Source of the DNA: Collybia mongolica
Taxonomy: Eukaryota; Basidiomycota; Agaricomycetes; Agaricales; Clitocybaceae
Direction: 5' to 3'
NCBI GenBank assembly: GCA_013420905.1
Contig: JAAXNY010000005.1
Coordinates: 3,100,001 to 3,164,000 of the forward strand
Length of the DNA: 64,000 nt
Shown here: positions 12,546-25,131 of the stretch, one piece after another
Position numbering within the stretch: the first letter of the stretch is position 1
Layout of the letters: the number at the start of each line of letters is the position of its first letter
Program-made: the position numbers and the translations under genes
The notes under the pieces: model-generated
Told to the model about the DNA's origin: nothing
Database searches by the model: none
What the model saw: only the letters and a program-made list of their open reading frames with translations

Positions 12546-13749
12546 ATGGACCCCGACTTCGAACAAATGATGTCCCAAGCGCAGACCAGACAGGGTGGCC
12601 AGGCTCCCCGTGGTGATAATACTACCCCTGACAAGTGAGAACACAACTTCGTTACCATCCTTCCTAATCAATTATCTTCGCGCGTCTGCTTCCAGTGGCG
12701 AAGTTATTCATATATCATCTCTTGCACTCTTGAAGGCTAGTTCGACATTGAACGCATTGAATCGATATTCAAATTTTGCTCATAGATGCTCAAGCACGGA
12801 CGGGCAGGAGTACCGATGGAAGTCATGGGCTTGATGCTCGGAGAGTTTGTCGATGAATACACGGTCCAGGTGATCGATGTTTTTGCTATGCCCCAGTCTG
12901 GGACGACCGTTACGGTTGAGTCTGTCGATCATGTCTTCCAGACAAAAATGGTGGACATGCTAAAACAGACCGGAAGGTGCGGTACATTTACAGAGATGCC
13001 CTATTCCAAGCTGATTGGTCCAGACCTGAAATGGTTGTGGGATGGTATCATTCTCATCCAGGATTTGGTTGTTGGCTGTCAAGTGTCGACATCAACACGC
13101 AGCAGGTGACTATCACAAAGGACTATTTACTCAGCGCCTTATGCTTACCTGCCCTCTCCGCGAGTCCTTCGAATCGCTCAATCCCCGCTCAGTCGCGGTT
13201 GTCATCGACCCCATACAGTCCGTAAAGGGAAAAGTCGTCATCGATGCTTTCCGTCTTATCAACCCCCATTCTGTTATTTCTGGACGCGAACCGCGCCAAA
13301 CCACGTCCAACATCGGACATATCAATAAGCCATCAATACAGGCTCTAATCCACGGTTTGAATCGTCACTATTATTCGATAGCAGTGAACTACCGCAAAAC
13401 AGAACTTGAACAGTCAATGTTGATGAATTTACACAAGCGAAACTGGACAGAGGGCTTGAAATTACGAGATTTCAATTTACATAAAGATGCAAATGAAAAG
13501 GCAATCAAGGTATGACTCCTTTTGACACACAGGGGTCGATTTTGCTGACCTTCCTCGAAGTCGATGCTCACGCTCTCTGAGGCATATAATAAATCCGTGC
13601 AAGAAGAGTCGACGTTGACCCCCGAACAGCTAAAAACACGACATGTGGGCAAACAAGATCCCAAACGACACTTGGAGGAAGCAGTAGAGAAGGCCATGGG
13701 TGATCAAGTTGTCCAAAATCTAGGGACCATGCTCCTAGCGGAGCTTTAG
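12546..13749 (+). CDS. RPN11: 26S proteasome lid deubiquitinase RPN11 (PSMD14)
   Basis: RPN11 is the zinc isopeptidase that removes ubiquitin chains from substrates as the 26S proteasome degrades them. The ATG at 12546 starts [18 protein letters not shown]. Exons then give [12 protein letters not shown] and [20 protein letters not shown], which holds the catalytic glutamate. After introns comes the JAMM motif [16 protein letters not shown] (H-x-H plus Asp, all present). [20 protein letters not shown] and the C-terminal helices up to TAG 13747-13749 follow, about 308 residues in total, the usual family length. The intron at 12736-12785 begins with GC rather than GT; this is forced by the conserved junction LALLK/MLKHGR. 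All active-site residues are intact. Confidence 0.95.
12736..12785 (+). other. GC-AG intron inside RPN11
   Basis: The exon ends TTGAAG and the intron begins GCTAGT. It ends CATAG directly before the ATG of MLKHGR, giving 50 bp, typical for this genome. The flanking residues are invariant in RPN11 proteins, so no GT donor can replace it without breaking the protein. Confidence 0.8.
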
Positions 13750-14504
13750 AATGTAATATTAGTGGTGCGATGCATACGACCGTTGGAGTATAGCTTAATG
13801 ATCTTAACTCGCCTTTCCATCAATCGGACTAGCCTCTATGGTAATCTGGTCTGAGTAAAAGATCCGGGAGGCCGAAAAGGTAACGGTACTCACCAAGAAA
13901 GTGAGTTCTGATTCTAGGGTCATCACAAGACCAGTAACGTGCTGAAGTCAGGCTCCGGATGATATACATTCAATCATCCTTTGAAGTGATGGTCCTTTGT
14001 TGTGGTGCCTTGGGGACGGCTTCCCTTTTGTCCTTGAGAACGATGTACGCTATTGGAGCTGTTTTCACCCAACTTAGCTCCACCACCGTCAACGCCCATC
14101 GCCAGGGAGGTAGGTAGAATTCAGTTTCTAAGATCGTAATACAGCTGATCAAAATTACAGGACGCTCATGGCGTTGAAAGGGGCAAGTCACAGGACGCTT
14201 ATCTCAGGTCCTCACATACCTTCTTCGTCCTGCAGATACATGTGCCTGAAGAGGTCATTTGGGAGCTAAAGGGAGATGATTATAGGCCAAGTGAGATAAA
14301 TGATGGTGGGGAAAATCCAAAAACCAATCCAGGGTTACTTAGAATTAAGATAAGTTTGGATGCAACATCTTGAGCATGTGTCTTTCATCTTCAATAGAAT
14401 AACGGTCCAGGTAGGAAGTGCGGATGTGTGTGGCCATGTTAGGGACCCCAAAAGTGTCACTATGCCGAAGGTAAGAAGAAAAAATAGGTTCACGGTTTAT
14501 TCCG
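13750..14504. other. Gap of 755 bp with no firm gene
   Basis: Minus-strand frames here (for example 13970-14191) contain donor- and acceptor-like sites, but no assembly gave a recognisable protein. A small spliced gene on the minus strand is possible and is not supported strongly enough to call. Confidence 0.4.
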
Positions 14505-15186
14505 TCATGTACGTTTATAGTATGTTGTATATGCATCTTTTGGAGGTTTACTGAGAATCGGGATAACACCCATCATCTTCGCCCGCCGGATAGCTTTCCC
14601 TATTCTTCGTTGACTTTTGGAAGTCAGACCAGTAATGTTCCGACTATAAATCTTTCCCATTTCAGACATATATTCCGCAAGAATGGCGGGATTCTGAGCT
14701 TGGGATAGTGGGTCGATGTTGAGTTGGTGAAATATGTCACTATACCGCGCGACGTTGGGGGCCGGTCCAACAGCTGGGCGCCTGGTGTATTTACGGGGTT
14801 CATTGATACGAGTTTTGTAGGTGAATTCGTGTGGTCGCAAAAGCTTTGGTGGGTTGAAACACTATTGTACGATGCGGAAAGAGTTACGTACACGATTGGG
14901 ATTGAATGGTTTCCATTTGGTTTGTTGTTCCCGGCGTTCTTGGGAGGCGAAATTTGTAAGCTTATATCTTTGTGGGCTCTAAACAATTTCTCTCACTATC
15001 TCGGGGTGCTCCTGCAGCGAGGGGTTTAGGCTTTGTAGGCGTAGGTTGCCTGGCTCCTTCCTCTTTCAAGACATTTGCAAGGTAGCCTAGGGTTTCTGGG
15101 TCTGCGGCAGGAGCGTGCGTAGACGCGAGGGCCCGACACGCAAATGTAGGCTGACGATGGGCAAGGTTGCGGAGTATGCTGAACAT
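14505..15186 (-). CDS. Mitochondrial small-subunit ribosomal protein bS18m
   Basis: This is the nuclear-encoded bS18 protein of the mitochondrial small ribosomal subunit. The ATG at 15184-15186 opens a clear presequence (MFSILRNLAHRQPTFACRALAST). One or two introns follow. The last exon holds the S18 core: RYSDIFHQLNIDPLSQAQNP, then MSEMGKIYSRNITGLTSKSQ, then RRIGKAIRRAKMMGVIP, which matches the conserved RNA-binding helices of S18. I place the stop at 14505-14507 (KPPKDAYTTYYKRT). A donor-like GTAAAC near IPILS could instead join to a later exon near 14474, so the last residues are uncertain. The gene is divergent from RIM15 with 757 bp between. Confidence 0.82.
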
Positions 15187-15943
15187 GGTCTGGCAGGTCC
15201 TATGGCAGCAAGCGCATCAGAAAAAGACGAGTAAATGGACACGAACAGGTATAGCCCACGTACACCAATTCCAACTAAAACTTGCTAAACGAGGCCAGGA
15301 CGACCACGAGTGTGAGGTTATGCCTTCCGTTTTCGGTCACGACAATCTCCCAAAAAAAAACGGTACGTGCCGCCGAGCAGGAGATTGCCGTCCGGTGAGA
15401 TTGACTCCGCCTAGGATGGGCTAGGACCCCAGTAGACCCTGTGACACAAATTATTGTAATAAAAATTTGAATATCGGTTTAATTGGCAATTGGATGTCTC
15501 AGATACAAGGCCGCGGGCAACGTCGAGCTCGTCGATGGACGCGACGCTGAGGCAATATATTAGGTGTGCAAGAGGAAGTCCAAGAGGTAAAAAATGGTCT
15601 GGGCTGGGGCTTGAGTTGGAATCGTAACTATTGATGTAGCGCTGCTGATGTGATATGGCAACAGGGTGAATATATCTCAACTGGCCGCAATTCTGAAGCC
15701 TTGGCTTTTGCTAGTAAATCCCACATCCCCTCCCCTTGCCTTCCCTTCATCCCATCCCCACTCCCTTCATGACGCGCTAGCATCCACCCATATCTCACCA
15801 TACACTATCCAATCTCATATCTTATTACCAAGTACACTGGCCATCATCTCATTACTCTCTATCTGTCATCTCTGGCGACCGTGACGCTGCCAGAACGCAG
15901 TTTCTAGTCATTGCTGCTCCACCTCCCCATTCACGGCACCCCC
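15187..15943. promoter_or_regulatory. Divergent promoter region of bS18m and RIM15, pyrimidine-rich
   Basis: No convincing gene is visible. The part nearest RIM15, about 15721-15775, is almost pure C and T (repeats of CCCTCCCC and CCCTTC types). Such tracts are common just before fungal transcription starts. A TTG at 15911 extends the RIM15 frame upstream, but the first ATG is at 15944. Confidence 0.4.
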
Positions 15944-18900
15944 ATGTCCGATACTGGTTACCAGCGTCGACAGCCACCCAGCCCCCTTGTCTTCTCCCCG
16001 GAGACTGTCCTGTCCCATGTCCCACTCCAGGCGCAACAGAGTAACTCTAGCAGTCATGGATCAGGTTCAAATACTGTCTCCATGCCCTTTGTTCGCCGTC
16101 ATGTAACACGACGTCTCCGGGCTGCCAAGGCTGAATGTGATAAGGAGCTTCAACGGGTCACAAACAATATTACTGTATTTTTTGAGGAGAGGCTTCGTGA
16201 AGGCGATCACGAAACGGAACGCGAGCTGCGAGACCGTGAACGAGGCAGGGATAGAGACCAGGATTCGCAGTTGGGAGATCCGGAGGCGCTTCATGATGCT
16301 TTTGTTTTCCAGCCCGCAGAACTTGGGTCGGCCTTACAGGCTGATGATTATGGTTCAGATGGTGGGTATGAGGCAGAGGTTGAGTATGGCCGCCACAGTC
16401 GCCAACGTGCGTATCCACATGAGGACCACCTTGTTTCTGGACAAAGTTTGACTCACTGGGCCTCATCGCCTGGTCTTCACGCAGTGTCCTCCGGATCTCA
16501 GCTGAGTCCTGGTTCCCTCCGCCGGCAAAGTATCTCTCCATGGGACAAACCGCTCAGCACTTCCATGTCTTCAGGTGCTATTACGTCCAGTCCCGCTTCA
16601 TCAACGGTTCATCTACCTGACGCCCCCCTCACACGAAAGCCGACCAACCCCGTCCCCGCCCCCACTTCATGGGGAACAGGCGGGGCCTCTTCTCGCCGTC
16701 TTTCACGTACCATTCACATTCCCACACGCCCTACACGTTCTGGTCAAAGTTCTCGCTCGACATCCCGTTCTCGGTCCCCTTTACCTCCTCCTTCAACTCA
16801 TGCAAGTTTTTCCGAGCATATAAACTCGGGGCCTTCCGCGGCTAATCGTCGTTCTTCTCGAATCTTGGTGGACGACCCTATTGATCCTATTATGACGGCC
16901 CTATACGACATTATCGGCGTTGCTACAGATGTCACAGACATGTCTATTGCGCAGCTCACAGCTCAGCCCAAAATATGTGAATCTCTTGTTCAGAGAGTTC
17001 AAAATATAGGGAAAGCTTGGGACGAACACCCTGACTGGCATGGGAGGAATTGGTATGTCCAAGTCCTCCTGGCGGTTGCGAGTCTCAGTCGAGTTGTTGA
17101 GTGGTGGGAAGCCGAGAAGCAGTTCTGGAACTTTGACGATAACGACGATGAACAGGATGAGCCCTTGACTTTCGTCACCAAACCTGCTGATGAGCCTATT
17201 GCTGTTCCGTCGTCATCGCAACCACTAGACTCTGAACTAGACGGGTTTAGACTCAATGGCGACGACGACACCAAACTACAGTCGACGAAGTCCACAAGCC
17301 AGGCAAGAAAGTCAAGGGGCGAACAGCCCAAGGACATATCATCGACCACAGCTACAACGCCGTCAGGCGAGCGCCTCGACCCGCACTATCGAGTACCTTC
17401 CAGTACGAAGGACAACGCCGAGTCAGCTCGAGTGCTTGCGACAGAGCGGCTGAGGCTACAAGCCGAGACGGCACACAACCAGAACATCGTTATTGAACTT
17501 AGTCTCGATGGCGATCACTTTATTTGGATCAATCATGCTTGGAGAGTTGTTGTTGGGTAAGCCTCGAGGCATTGATAATATAGAGGGTTGTTGACATACA
17601 TCCTCAATCCAGGACTGATCCTGATACCTTGTTGGGAACGCGAATATCCGGTTTACTCGCTCCATGTGATTGGGGAGTCTTCAAGGAGGCCACCCACAGA
17701 CTTCAAGAAGACGACTCTCATACCGTAGAAGTGCGGTTCCGGCTTCAAATTGAACCTAATGTAGAGCGCGACGCATCCTCTGGCACTCTATACCAACAGA
17801 TGGAGGGCAAGGGAATGCTGATGATCGACAGGGAAGACGGACAACCTTCTCATACCATGTGGGTCGTCAAGCCTATCGCTCCTGCTCGGTATGAACACGA
17901 CTCGGGCCCTGTCGCCATCGAGGCGGACGATCTTGCCCCTGAGCCTGCATCCTCGATCGATGCTACATTCAGCGATCGTGGCCACCATGAGCCTGCCACA
18001 GCATTCCCTTTCAATTATCCCATCATGGTGGACCCCATCTTATGTCGAATATGCGAATGCCAAATTCCTCAATGGTATTTCGAGAAGCACAGCGAAACGT
18101 GTGCGGAAACACATCGTCTTGAAGCTGAAATCACGGAGTGTAACGAGTCAATTGCTGAATTAAGAAACACAATTCGCGACCTTGCCGCAGCCGTTGACCG
18201 TTCTTCGCCTGTCGCTGTTCCCGAATATCGCGGAATGCCAATATTCTCGCCGGCTACATCCCCCAGCCTTTCTTCACCATTACAGCTGTTCCGCGCAGGC
18301 AAAATGCAGAGGTTTGGAGTAAAGAAACTTCAAAAGCGCTTGTTAGACCAGTTGGAGGATATTCTGCAAGTCGCATCGGAAGTGTCTGTTCCGTCTCTAA
18401 AGGATGAAGAAGCGAAAGAACCCATCGAGCGTCAGCGTCTGCTGTCACCCGGCTCTGAACGAAAGATTTCGCAAATTCGTAATTGGGCAAAGCCGACCAC
18501 GGAGGACGCGGCGCTTGGTCAACTTCTTCAGGATGCTGAACGTGTCATGAGGCAGAAAATGGATAATGTCGTTCGCATGCAAAATACGATTCGATACGCG
18601 GAGAAGATTTGGCATGAGTGGGAGGAGAGAATTGGTGAAGTACTGGCCGCCGTTCATGAGTCGGATGGCAGTGAAAGTGAATCGGGTGATGAGGTCCGCG
18701 GCATAGAAGGTGATGACCATTCAAGCACGAGGTCAGAGTATGCCTTTGGCGGTGAGGTGGCCTCCGGACCGACTTCTGTCGCGTCTTTTTCTCCTGCGCC
18801 TACACCAACACCTGCTGAGATGAGGCACACCAGTACTCCTCATCCATCCGCTCCAATTCCCATATATGGCTCTCGTCAAAATTTGCATACAAGATCGTCT

Positions 18901-21867
18901 ACCCCATCCTCTGTATCCTCTCCTCTTGCCCTCGCCGCTCCCATAATTGCCCCATCATCGCAAGATGACATCCTTCCTCACATGACACTTGATGATGGCC
19001 CTCGTATCCAGATCAAGACTCGTAAGTCTGCTCAGAATCTTTTAGAGCCGAAGTTCATCATCACTCCGCCGACATCTCCACTATTCGCAGCCCGAGATGG
19101 TCCCTCATTGACACGTGAGACGTCCACGAAACGTGGGCATCGTCGTCAGTCCACTGTCAATCCTATCATGAGCCCATCTGGCCCCTTGTCACCCAGGCAG
19201 TCATCGACAGCACCATTGTCACGCACCACTCCTACCTCAATCAAAGACTTTGACATCATTAAACCTATCAGCAAAGGGGCGTTCGGATCCGTCTTTTTGG
19301 CGAAGAAGAAAGCTACTGGGGATTATTATGCCATCAAGGTCCTGAAGAAAGCTGATATGATTGCGAAGAATCAGATCACCAATGTCAAAGCCGAGCGCAT
19401 GATTCTCATGAAACAGGCTGAGTCGCCTTTCGTCGCGAAGCTCTACTTCACATTCCAGAGCAAGGAGAATTTATACCTTGTCATGGAGTACCTTAATGGT
19501 GGCGATTGCGCGGCTCTCATCAAGTCTTTAGGATGCCTACCTGAAGAATGGGCAAAGAATTATATTGCTGAAGTTGTGCTTGGCTTAGAATATCTTCATG
19601 AACGAGGTGTAGTTCATAGGTTCGTTGCGCACCACCGCTTATCCAGTGACAACAGCTAACATCAACGAATTAGAGACTTGAAACCTGACAATCTACTCAT
19701 TGATCAACAAGGCCATTTGAAGCTTACAGACTTCGGCTTGAGTAGAATTGGTCTTTTGGGCCGCCAGACTCGTGAAGGCCAGATGGGACGCCCGGTGACA
19801 AGGTACAACTCACGATCTCGCCCGCCTTCAATGGATTCGGCATACCTTTCATCTCCAATGATTTACCCCGAATTCAACACTGGAGGTTCGTATTTCTCCC
19901 AGCGGACGCAATCGGTTCCACGCATAGCAAATTCCCCTTATCTCCCATCCGCAGATGATGTCAGTGAATCGAGTGGATCCGAATCGCTGTCCGGCCTCCA
20001 TGCACGGCGGGGTGGGGGTAAAACGAACGACAGTCCACTACAATCATTTGCAACAGAGTTGACAAATGATCTCAGATCTCATTCTAATTCGGGGGGGAAT
20101 ACACCACCTGGGGAACAGAAGTTTGTCGGAACTCCCGATTACCTGGCTCCAGAAACAATTCTTGGTCTTCGAGGCGACGATGCTGCTGTCGATTGGGTAA
20201 GTGTTATACGATCATCTGATTAAGAGTTGGATTATTCATGTGGATTCTAGTGGGCACTCGGCGTCATCACTTATGAATTCTTGTACGGCATCCCTCCTTT
20301 CCATGCCGAGACACCAGAGAAGGTTTTTGAAAATATTCTCTCGGGACACATCGAGTGGCACGAAGATTGGATCGAGTTTTCTGAGCAAGCACGGGACTTT
20401 ATGAGAGCTCTTATGACACTTGATCCCAACGAGCGCCTAGGCTCAAATGGCGCGGAGGAAGTCAAAAATCATCCCTTTTTCGCGAGCATAGAATGGGACA
20501 AAGTTACCACCACAGAGGCTGCATTCATACCTCAGGTAACGGACCCCGAATCAACTGATTATTTCGATCCTCGTGGAGCAATCCCCCAATTATTCCAGGA
20601 TGATGACCAGGTTGCTATTTCAGGACAGACCTCAGATAGTCCCATCAGCGGCTCATCGACCCTCTCTCATACCCTTCCTATTCCAATATCCGGTAAAGAT
20701 GCCATAGTTTCCACCCCAAGTAGCGATGACTTTGGCTCCTTCAGCTTCAAGAACTTGCCAGTTTTGAAACAAGCCAATGACGACGTCATACGCAAGTTGA
20801 AAACTGACCAGATGGCGCCTCTGGCACAGGCTTTGACGGAACCAGCTGGTTTTCATGGGCGCAAACGTAGCATCTCTACGCGTATTAAGAAACCCCCCAG
20901 TGTCGTTACGACAATGGACCCTAAAGTAATGACTACAAATCCCCCATCACCGGCGACGTCAACATCCTCGATCGCGTCTTCACCTTCTCGCACAAGCCTA
21001 CCACCACCGACCCCTGGCAGTGCCATCATTCACAACCGTAAACCATCAGAGTATGGAGCCGTTGAGCGTTTCAAGCTGAATCATTTGGAAGGCAGTGACA
21101 GGCGAAACTCAATGCCCAGTCGATTACGAACGGCATCGGTGTCAAGTGCAGGCGACGGCTCAGGCTCAGAAACGTGGAATTCATCGACAGGACATGGTAG
21201 TCAACCTGAGACCAATACTCCGTCTTCATCGGTCCATTCCATTGACCTACGAAAAGGACCAGATCCAAACGACCGTGCAGTAACCTGTCTACTCGCCGAG
21301 GATAATCCCATCACCGCAAAGATAATCGAGACTCTGCTTATTCGCCTTGGATGTCGTTGCGTGGTGGTTGCTGATGGCTCTGAAGCCATCAGTGTTGCGA
21401 TGGGCGATATCAGTGAGTGATCTAGCTCCAGCAACTAATAGTATATACTTACGTGTCCTTAGAATTTGACTGCATCCTCATGGATCTTCATATGCCAGTT
21501 CGTAAGTATTTTAAGTTCATGAACATACTCATCGCGCTCACTCATGGTCTTCAGTTGATGGTGAAGGCGCGGCACGGTACATCCGGAGTACAAATAGCAA
21601 AAACACCAACACCCCGATTATAGCCGTGAGTGCGTATAGTGGGACCGATCCCAACGAGGCTAGCAATGTTTTCACCGCTTCCCTGGCAAAACCTTTGCAG
21701 AAGGCCGATTTATTAGGTCAGAAATCTCGCTATTACATGATACTAACGATCAATTCACTAATCAATTACTCTGGTTAGCTGTCATGCGCCAGCTCGGATT
21801 CAAAACTACCACTATGCAGGGTGGACCTGGGGCAACCAAAGTTACCGCTTCCCACACCATTTTATGA
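15944..21867 (+). CDS. RIM15: RIM15-type (Greatwall family) protein kinase with PAS and response-regulator domains
   Basis: RIM15 kinases act downstream of TORC1 and PKA to control quiescence and stress entry by phosphorylating endosulfines. Starting at the ATG 15944, the protein has a Ser/Pro-rich N-terminus and a PAS-like segment spanning an intron ([17 protein letters not shown], then [13 protein letters not shown]). A zinc-binding CxxC..HxxxxC motif, [20 protein letters not shown], follows. The kinase domain has the glycine loop [14 protein letters not shown], the VAIK-type lysine (YYAIKVLKK), the HRDLKPDN loop split by an intron at about 19622-19674, and DFG (LTDFGLSR). A long insertion of about 125 residues precedes the T-loop [11 protein letters not shown], which is the Greatwall-family signature. 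After the AGC tail comes a receiver domain with EDN, phospho-acceptor Asp in LMDLHMP, Ser in IIAVSAYSG and Lys in LAKPL all present. Stop TGA at 21865-21867. About 1,700 residues. Looks complete. Confidence 0.92.
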
Positions 21868-22572
21868 CCCAATTCTTCACGCTCCTTATGTCCACATCTG
21901 TTACCCTTGCTCTGTTCCCTACCATGCTAAGCCACTTCATCGCTTTCATACATATTCAATCATTCACCCTCACAATCACCGCAGCATACACTATTCTCTA
22001 GCATTTGATCCTGTCACCCTGCATTGTAACCCTCTAGATACATTGTGCCACTAAATTTCGCGAGCTTGGTTTCTGCTCGCTTGGACATACATGAGACGAC
22101 CCCTGAACCGGAAGTCAATGATTATTCCGGCGAGCGCTGGGCGCTTGATGAGCGCTCCAACTCCGTAAACGCCTCAATATGATTGACAATTGTGAGATCG
22201 CGCTTCGCCGCACGTTGGTTGAGGGGGGCAATGCCTTCGGGCGCTGGTTGTCATTGTCAACTCCACTGCCTTCGCCACATTCGATTCGATATCCGAAATT
22301 TATCAATTATACACTCAGTCCGCTCCAACTTTGAGAAGCTTGATTGGTGACCACTGATTCCTTTGTCGCTTTTGGAGCTCAATCTTGGAACTATATACCC
22401 TTTATCTGTGATACCCCAGGTGGCTGTATATGAGTTGTACGTCTATAACAGGCTATGTTGCCGCGATAGTCTCAGCTGGCTGACCCTTCTGTCTTGCATA
22501 GCCTCATGGAACAACCAGTCCAGTGGCCAGCGACACTACGAACGCTCAACACATCGGGCAGCAACCACTCCC
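21868..22572. other. Gap of 705 bp between RIM15 and the UIM-like gene
   Basis: It probably holds the RIM15 3' region and the promoter of the next gene. The frame of the next gene stays open upstream to about 22363, so some of this could be coding. One small perfect inverted repeat is seen, GAGCGCT at 22132-22138 and AGCGCTC at 22151-22157. Confidence 0.4.
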
Positions 22573-24765
22573 ATGCCAGGATATCCTGCCCATCCCAGAG
22601 CACTTATGCCTGGATACGTTCCTCAGACGCTAAACAGCCCTGATCTGTTCTTCACCAACGCTTCCAGAATGACCATTGCACACGATGTTCGTCACTCGCA
22701 TTTCTCACCTCCGCCTCCCCCTCTCGCCTCTCATCCCCCCTACTATCACGTCCCAAGTCAAAGACAGCATCCACCGCCGCCTATACCTCCTTTTCCACCT
22801 TCGCAAGCTGTGCCAACCCATCCTGGAATTCGTTTCCAACGATCGTTAACCTCACCTCCGGTTCCCCCGAAACCCCCTCCTCCACAGAGCCTTCCATTGT
22901 CGTCCGCATATCACAGAACCCAAGTTCCACCCACAGACAATATTCCTACCAATCCGTCAGATGAGAACGACTTGGCCATGGCCCTTGCATTATCCCAATC
23001 GGCGTCCAATCAGGAACAAAAGCTTCGGGATAAGCTCACTAGCCAAGAAGAGGACGATTTGGCGCGCGCCTTGGAAGAATCGTTGTTGCTTAGTGGAAAA
23101 CCCGACCGATCCGTCCAAGACGATGTCATGGAAGGCCCATCCAGCATATTCTCAGACCCCCTCCCGGTTTCACGACCCTCTGGTGACTATTGTGATGATG
23201 ACGATGTGCTTGCGAGAGTGCTGGAAATGGAGCAAGAACAGAACGGTGAATCCACAAGTAAGGCTATCGCAGCCTCTAATGAAACCCTCAATACTATTAC
23301 TGAGTTGCCAAGATATCTTGGCGACAGTGGATTGAACTCACCTGTCGCGTCAAGCAGCCGGACACTCCTATCAGACGAGGCTCTTGCTCAAAAGCTTGCT
23401 CTTGAGGACGGTGAACATGACCAGATGTCACCTCAACCAAAGAATCCAGATTTGCATAGCTCGAAACTTCTCCCACCTGATTATCCGCAACGAGAAGAGC
23501 GAATATCGAACCCACTGCGTCCAAACAGTGTCACAGAGCCAATCAATTCCACTAACCATTCCTTGTCCTCAGTCTCGACACCAGATCTCCCCGCCTACGC
23601 AGAAACGGTTATACCCTCAGGTCCTAATACTTCTCCACCCCACCTTCCTGATTTGATGGGCTGGAACACACGCCAAAGCTCATCCGAAGCAGAACTCTCG
23701 TCAATATCTGGCCAATCACTTCGGCCCCCAACGTCGAATGTGAATGGCGAAGATCAACGTCCAAATTCTGGGCTCTTGAGGCCGTCCAGTAATCTTATTC
23801 GCATGTCGTCAATGCCCTCGTTATCAGACGCTTACGACATGGATCGCATGGACACACATACCACAAATTCAAGCACGGTTGGTGTAAATCAATTTGTTGA
23901 CAAGGAACTTTTTATCGGCGTTTGTGGGTCTTGTTCATCGATCACTTCTGATCCTTTATCCTGACTGTACCTTAGCAATCGGGTTCATGGCTCCCAAAAT
24001 AAGCACGCAGCCCTTTGCAATGCAGGATGTCATGCCCAATATCATATCACTTCCGTTTGGACGGTGTCCACCATTGCACCTACAAGCGCCAAACTGGCGA
24101 CATATACTGAAGTTGATGGCAAGGCTTAGTGGGACAAGACTGGAGCCTACAGTGGAAGCTCTAGCTATCTCCAAAATTGACTTACGGTTGCGCACAGTGG
24201 TCCAATTTGTCCGAGTAAGTATTGAACTTAAGATCACTACTTTTTTCAGAGAATTGATCTTCGCCTCTAGCCCCATGCTGCATCACCAGATTGGAGAACT
24301 ATTTTATACTTTACGCTTGACTACCCACCACCGCGAAATGTTAATCCCAAGAATGGTGTTAATGATTTGCCGCACTCATACAGCCTTTCGACCATTCCAA
24401 CCCTTCTACGTGATTCAGTAGATACACCATTGTCAAAGGCTTACACTATCCCAGCGTCTGATACGCTGCCATATCCAAAATTACCCATCACCTTTCCTAG
24501 CCTCGCCATGTATCTCCAGGCTGCCTTGGAAGAATCACGACGATATATCAACGATAGTTCGAGTGGTAATAGAAAACTTGCCAAGATGATACAAAGCTGC
24601 TATCGGACGGATGACCCGCTACCGGAACGCGACTCGTTAGAAAGGAGTGGGGTTGGGGGATTATTCAAGAGGGTGATTGGCAGAAAGAACGCACCAAACA
24701 AGCGAGGCGGTAATGAAGATACATATGAATTAGTGACGCCTTTCGTTCCTGACGAGTGGGGTTAA
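22573..24765 (+). CDS. Proline-rich protein with two UIM-like helices
   Basis: I cannot give a gene name. The start is taken at the ATG 22573 (MPGYPAHPRALMPGYVPQ), although the frame is open upstream. The first 120 residues are proline-rich with class-type SH3 ligands (PPVPPKPPPPQ). Next come two short acidic helices with the ubiquitin-interacting pattern, NDLAMALALSQS and EEDDLARALEESLLL; a third related segment is LARVLEMEQEQ. A serine-rich linker follows. After one intron (about 23920-23973) a more globular C-terminal half begins, PNWRHILKLMARLSGTRLEP. It continues after another intron with DWRTILYFTLDYPPPRNV and ends FVPDEWG at 24763-24765. The layout suggests an adaptor in ubiquitin-dependent or endocytic traffic. 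That is inference. Confidence 0.72.
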
Positions 24766-25131
24766 CGAAATACAATTCTACCTATCCCTGTATTCTACGT
24801 TAGGACACCTGTCTATATAATATGCATGAACTCGCACCAAATTTTACGGCCCTTGACATAATTCATCCTAGATCTTCGACATCTGCCTTTGACATGCAAT
24901 ACCTGTATGATTCTCTCTATATTATATTACATATATAGATTATACACATGAGCATAAGGTTACCTATTCGCTTTGTACACGCTTACTCAACCAGCCAGGA
25001 CGCCGAATCGGGACAGTCCAATTCTTATTCTGGCACTCTGAACAACTAAACCCCATCCAGCTGCTGGAAGTCAGTACAATTTGGCGGCCACCTAGATTTT
25101 CTAAATATTACCCACTGAAGATCCTCAGAGT
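24766..25131. other. AT-rich gap of 366 bp before THOC7
   Basis: AT-rich, with several TATA-like runs near 24917-24945 (TATATTATATTACATATATAG). It probably includes the terminator of the upstream gene and the promoter of THOC7. No gene is seen. Confidence 0.4.

Noticed and set aside
13970..14191. Possible small spliced gene on the minus strand between RPN11 and bS18m
   Set aside because: Several donor and acceptor combinations were tried; none kept an open frame with a recognisable protein.
14345..14569. Extra C-terminal exon of bS18m (MATHIRTSYLDRYSIEDERH...)
   Set aside because: The only donor and acceptor (CTCA/GTAAAC with GGCATAG) join in another frame, so this segment would not be read; left out of the gene.
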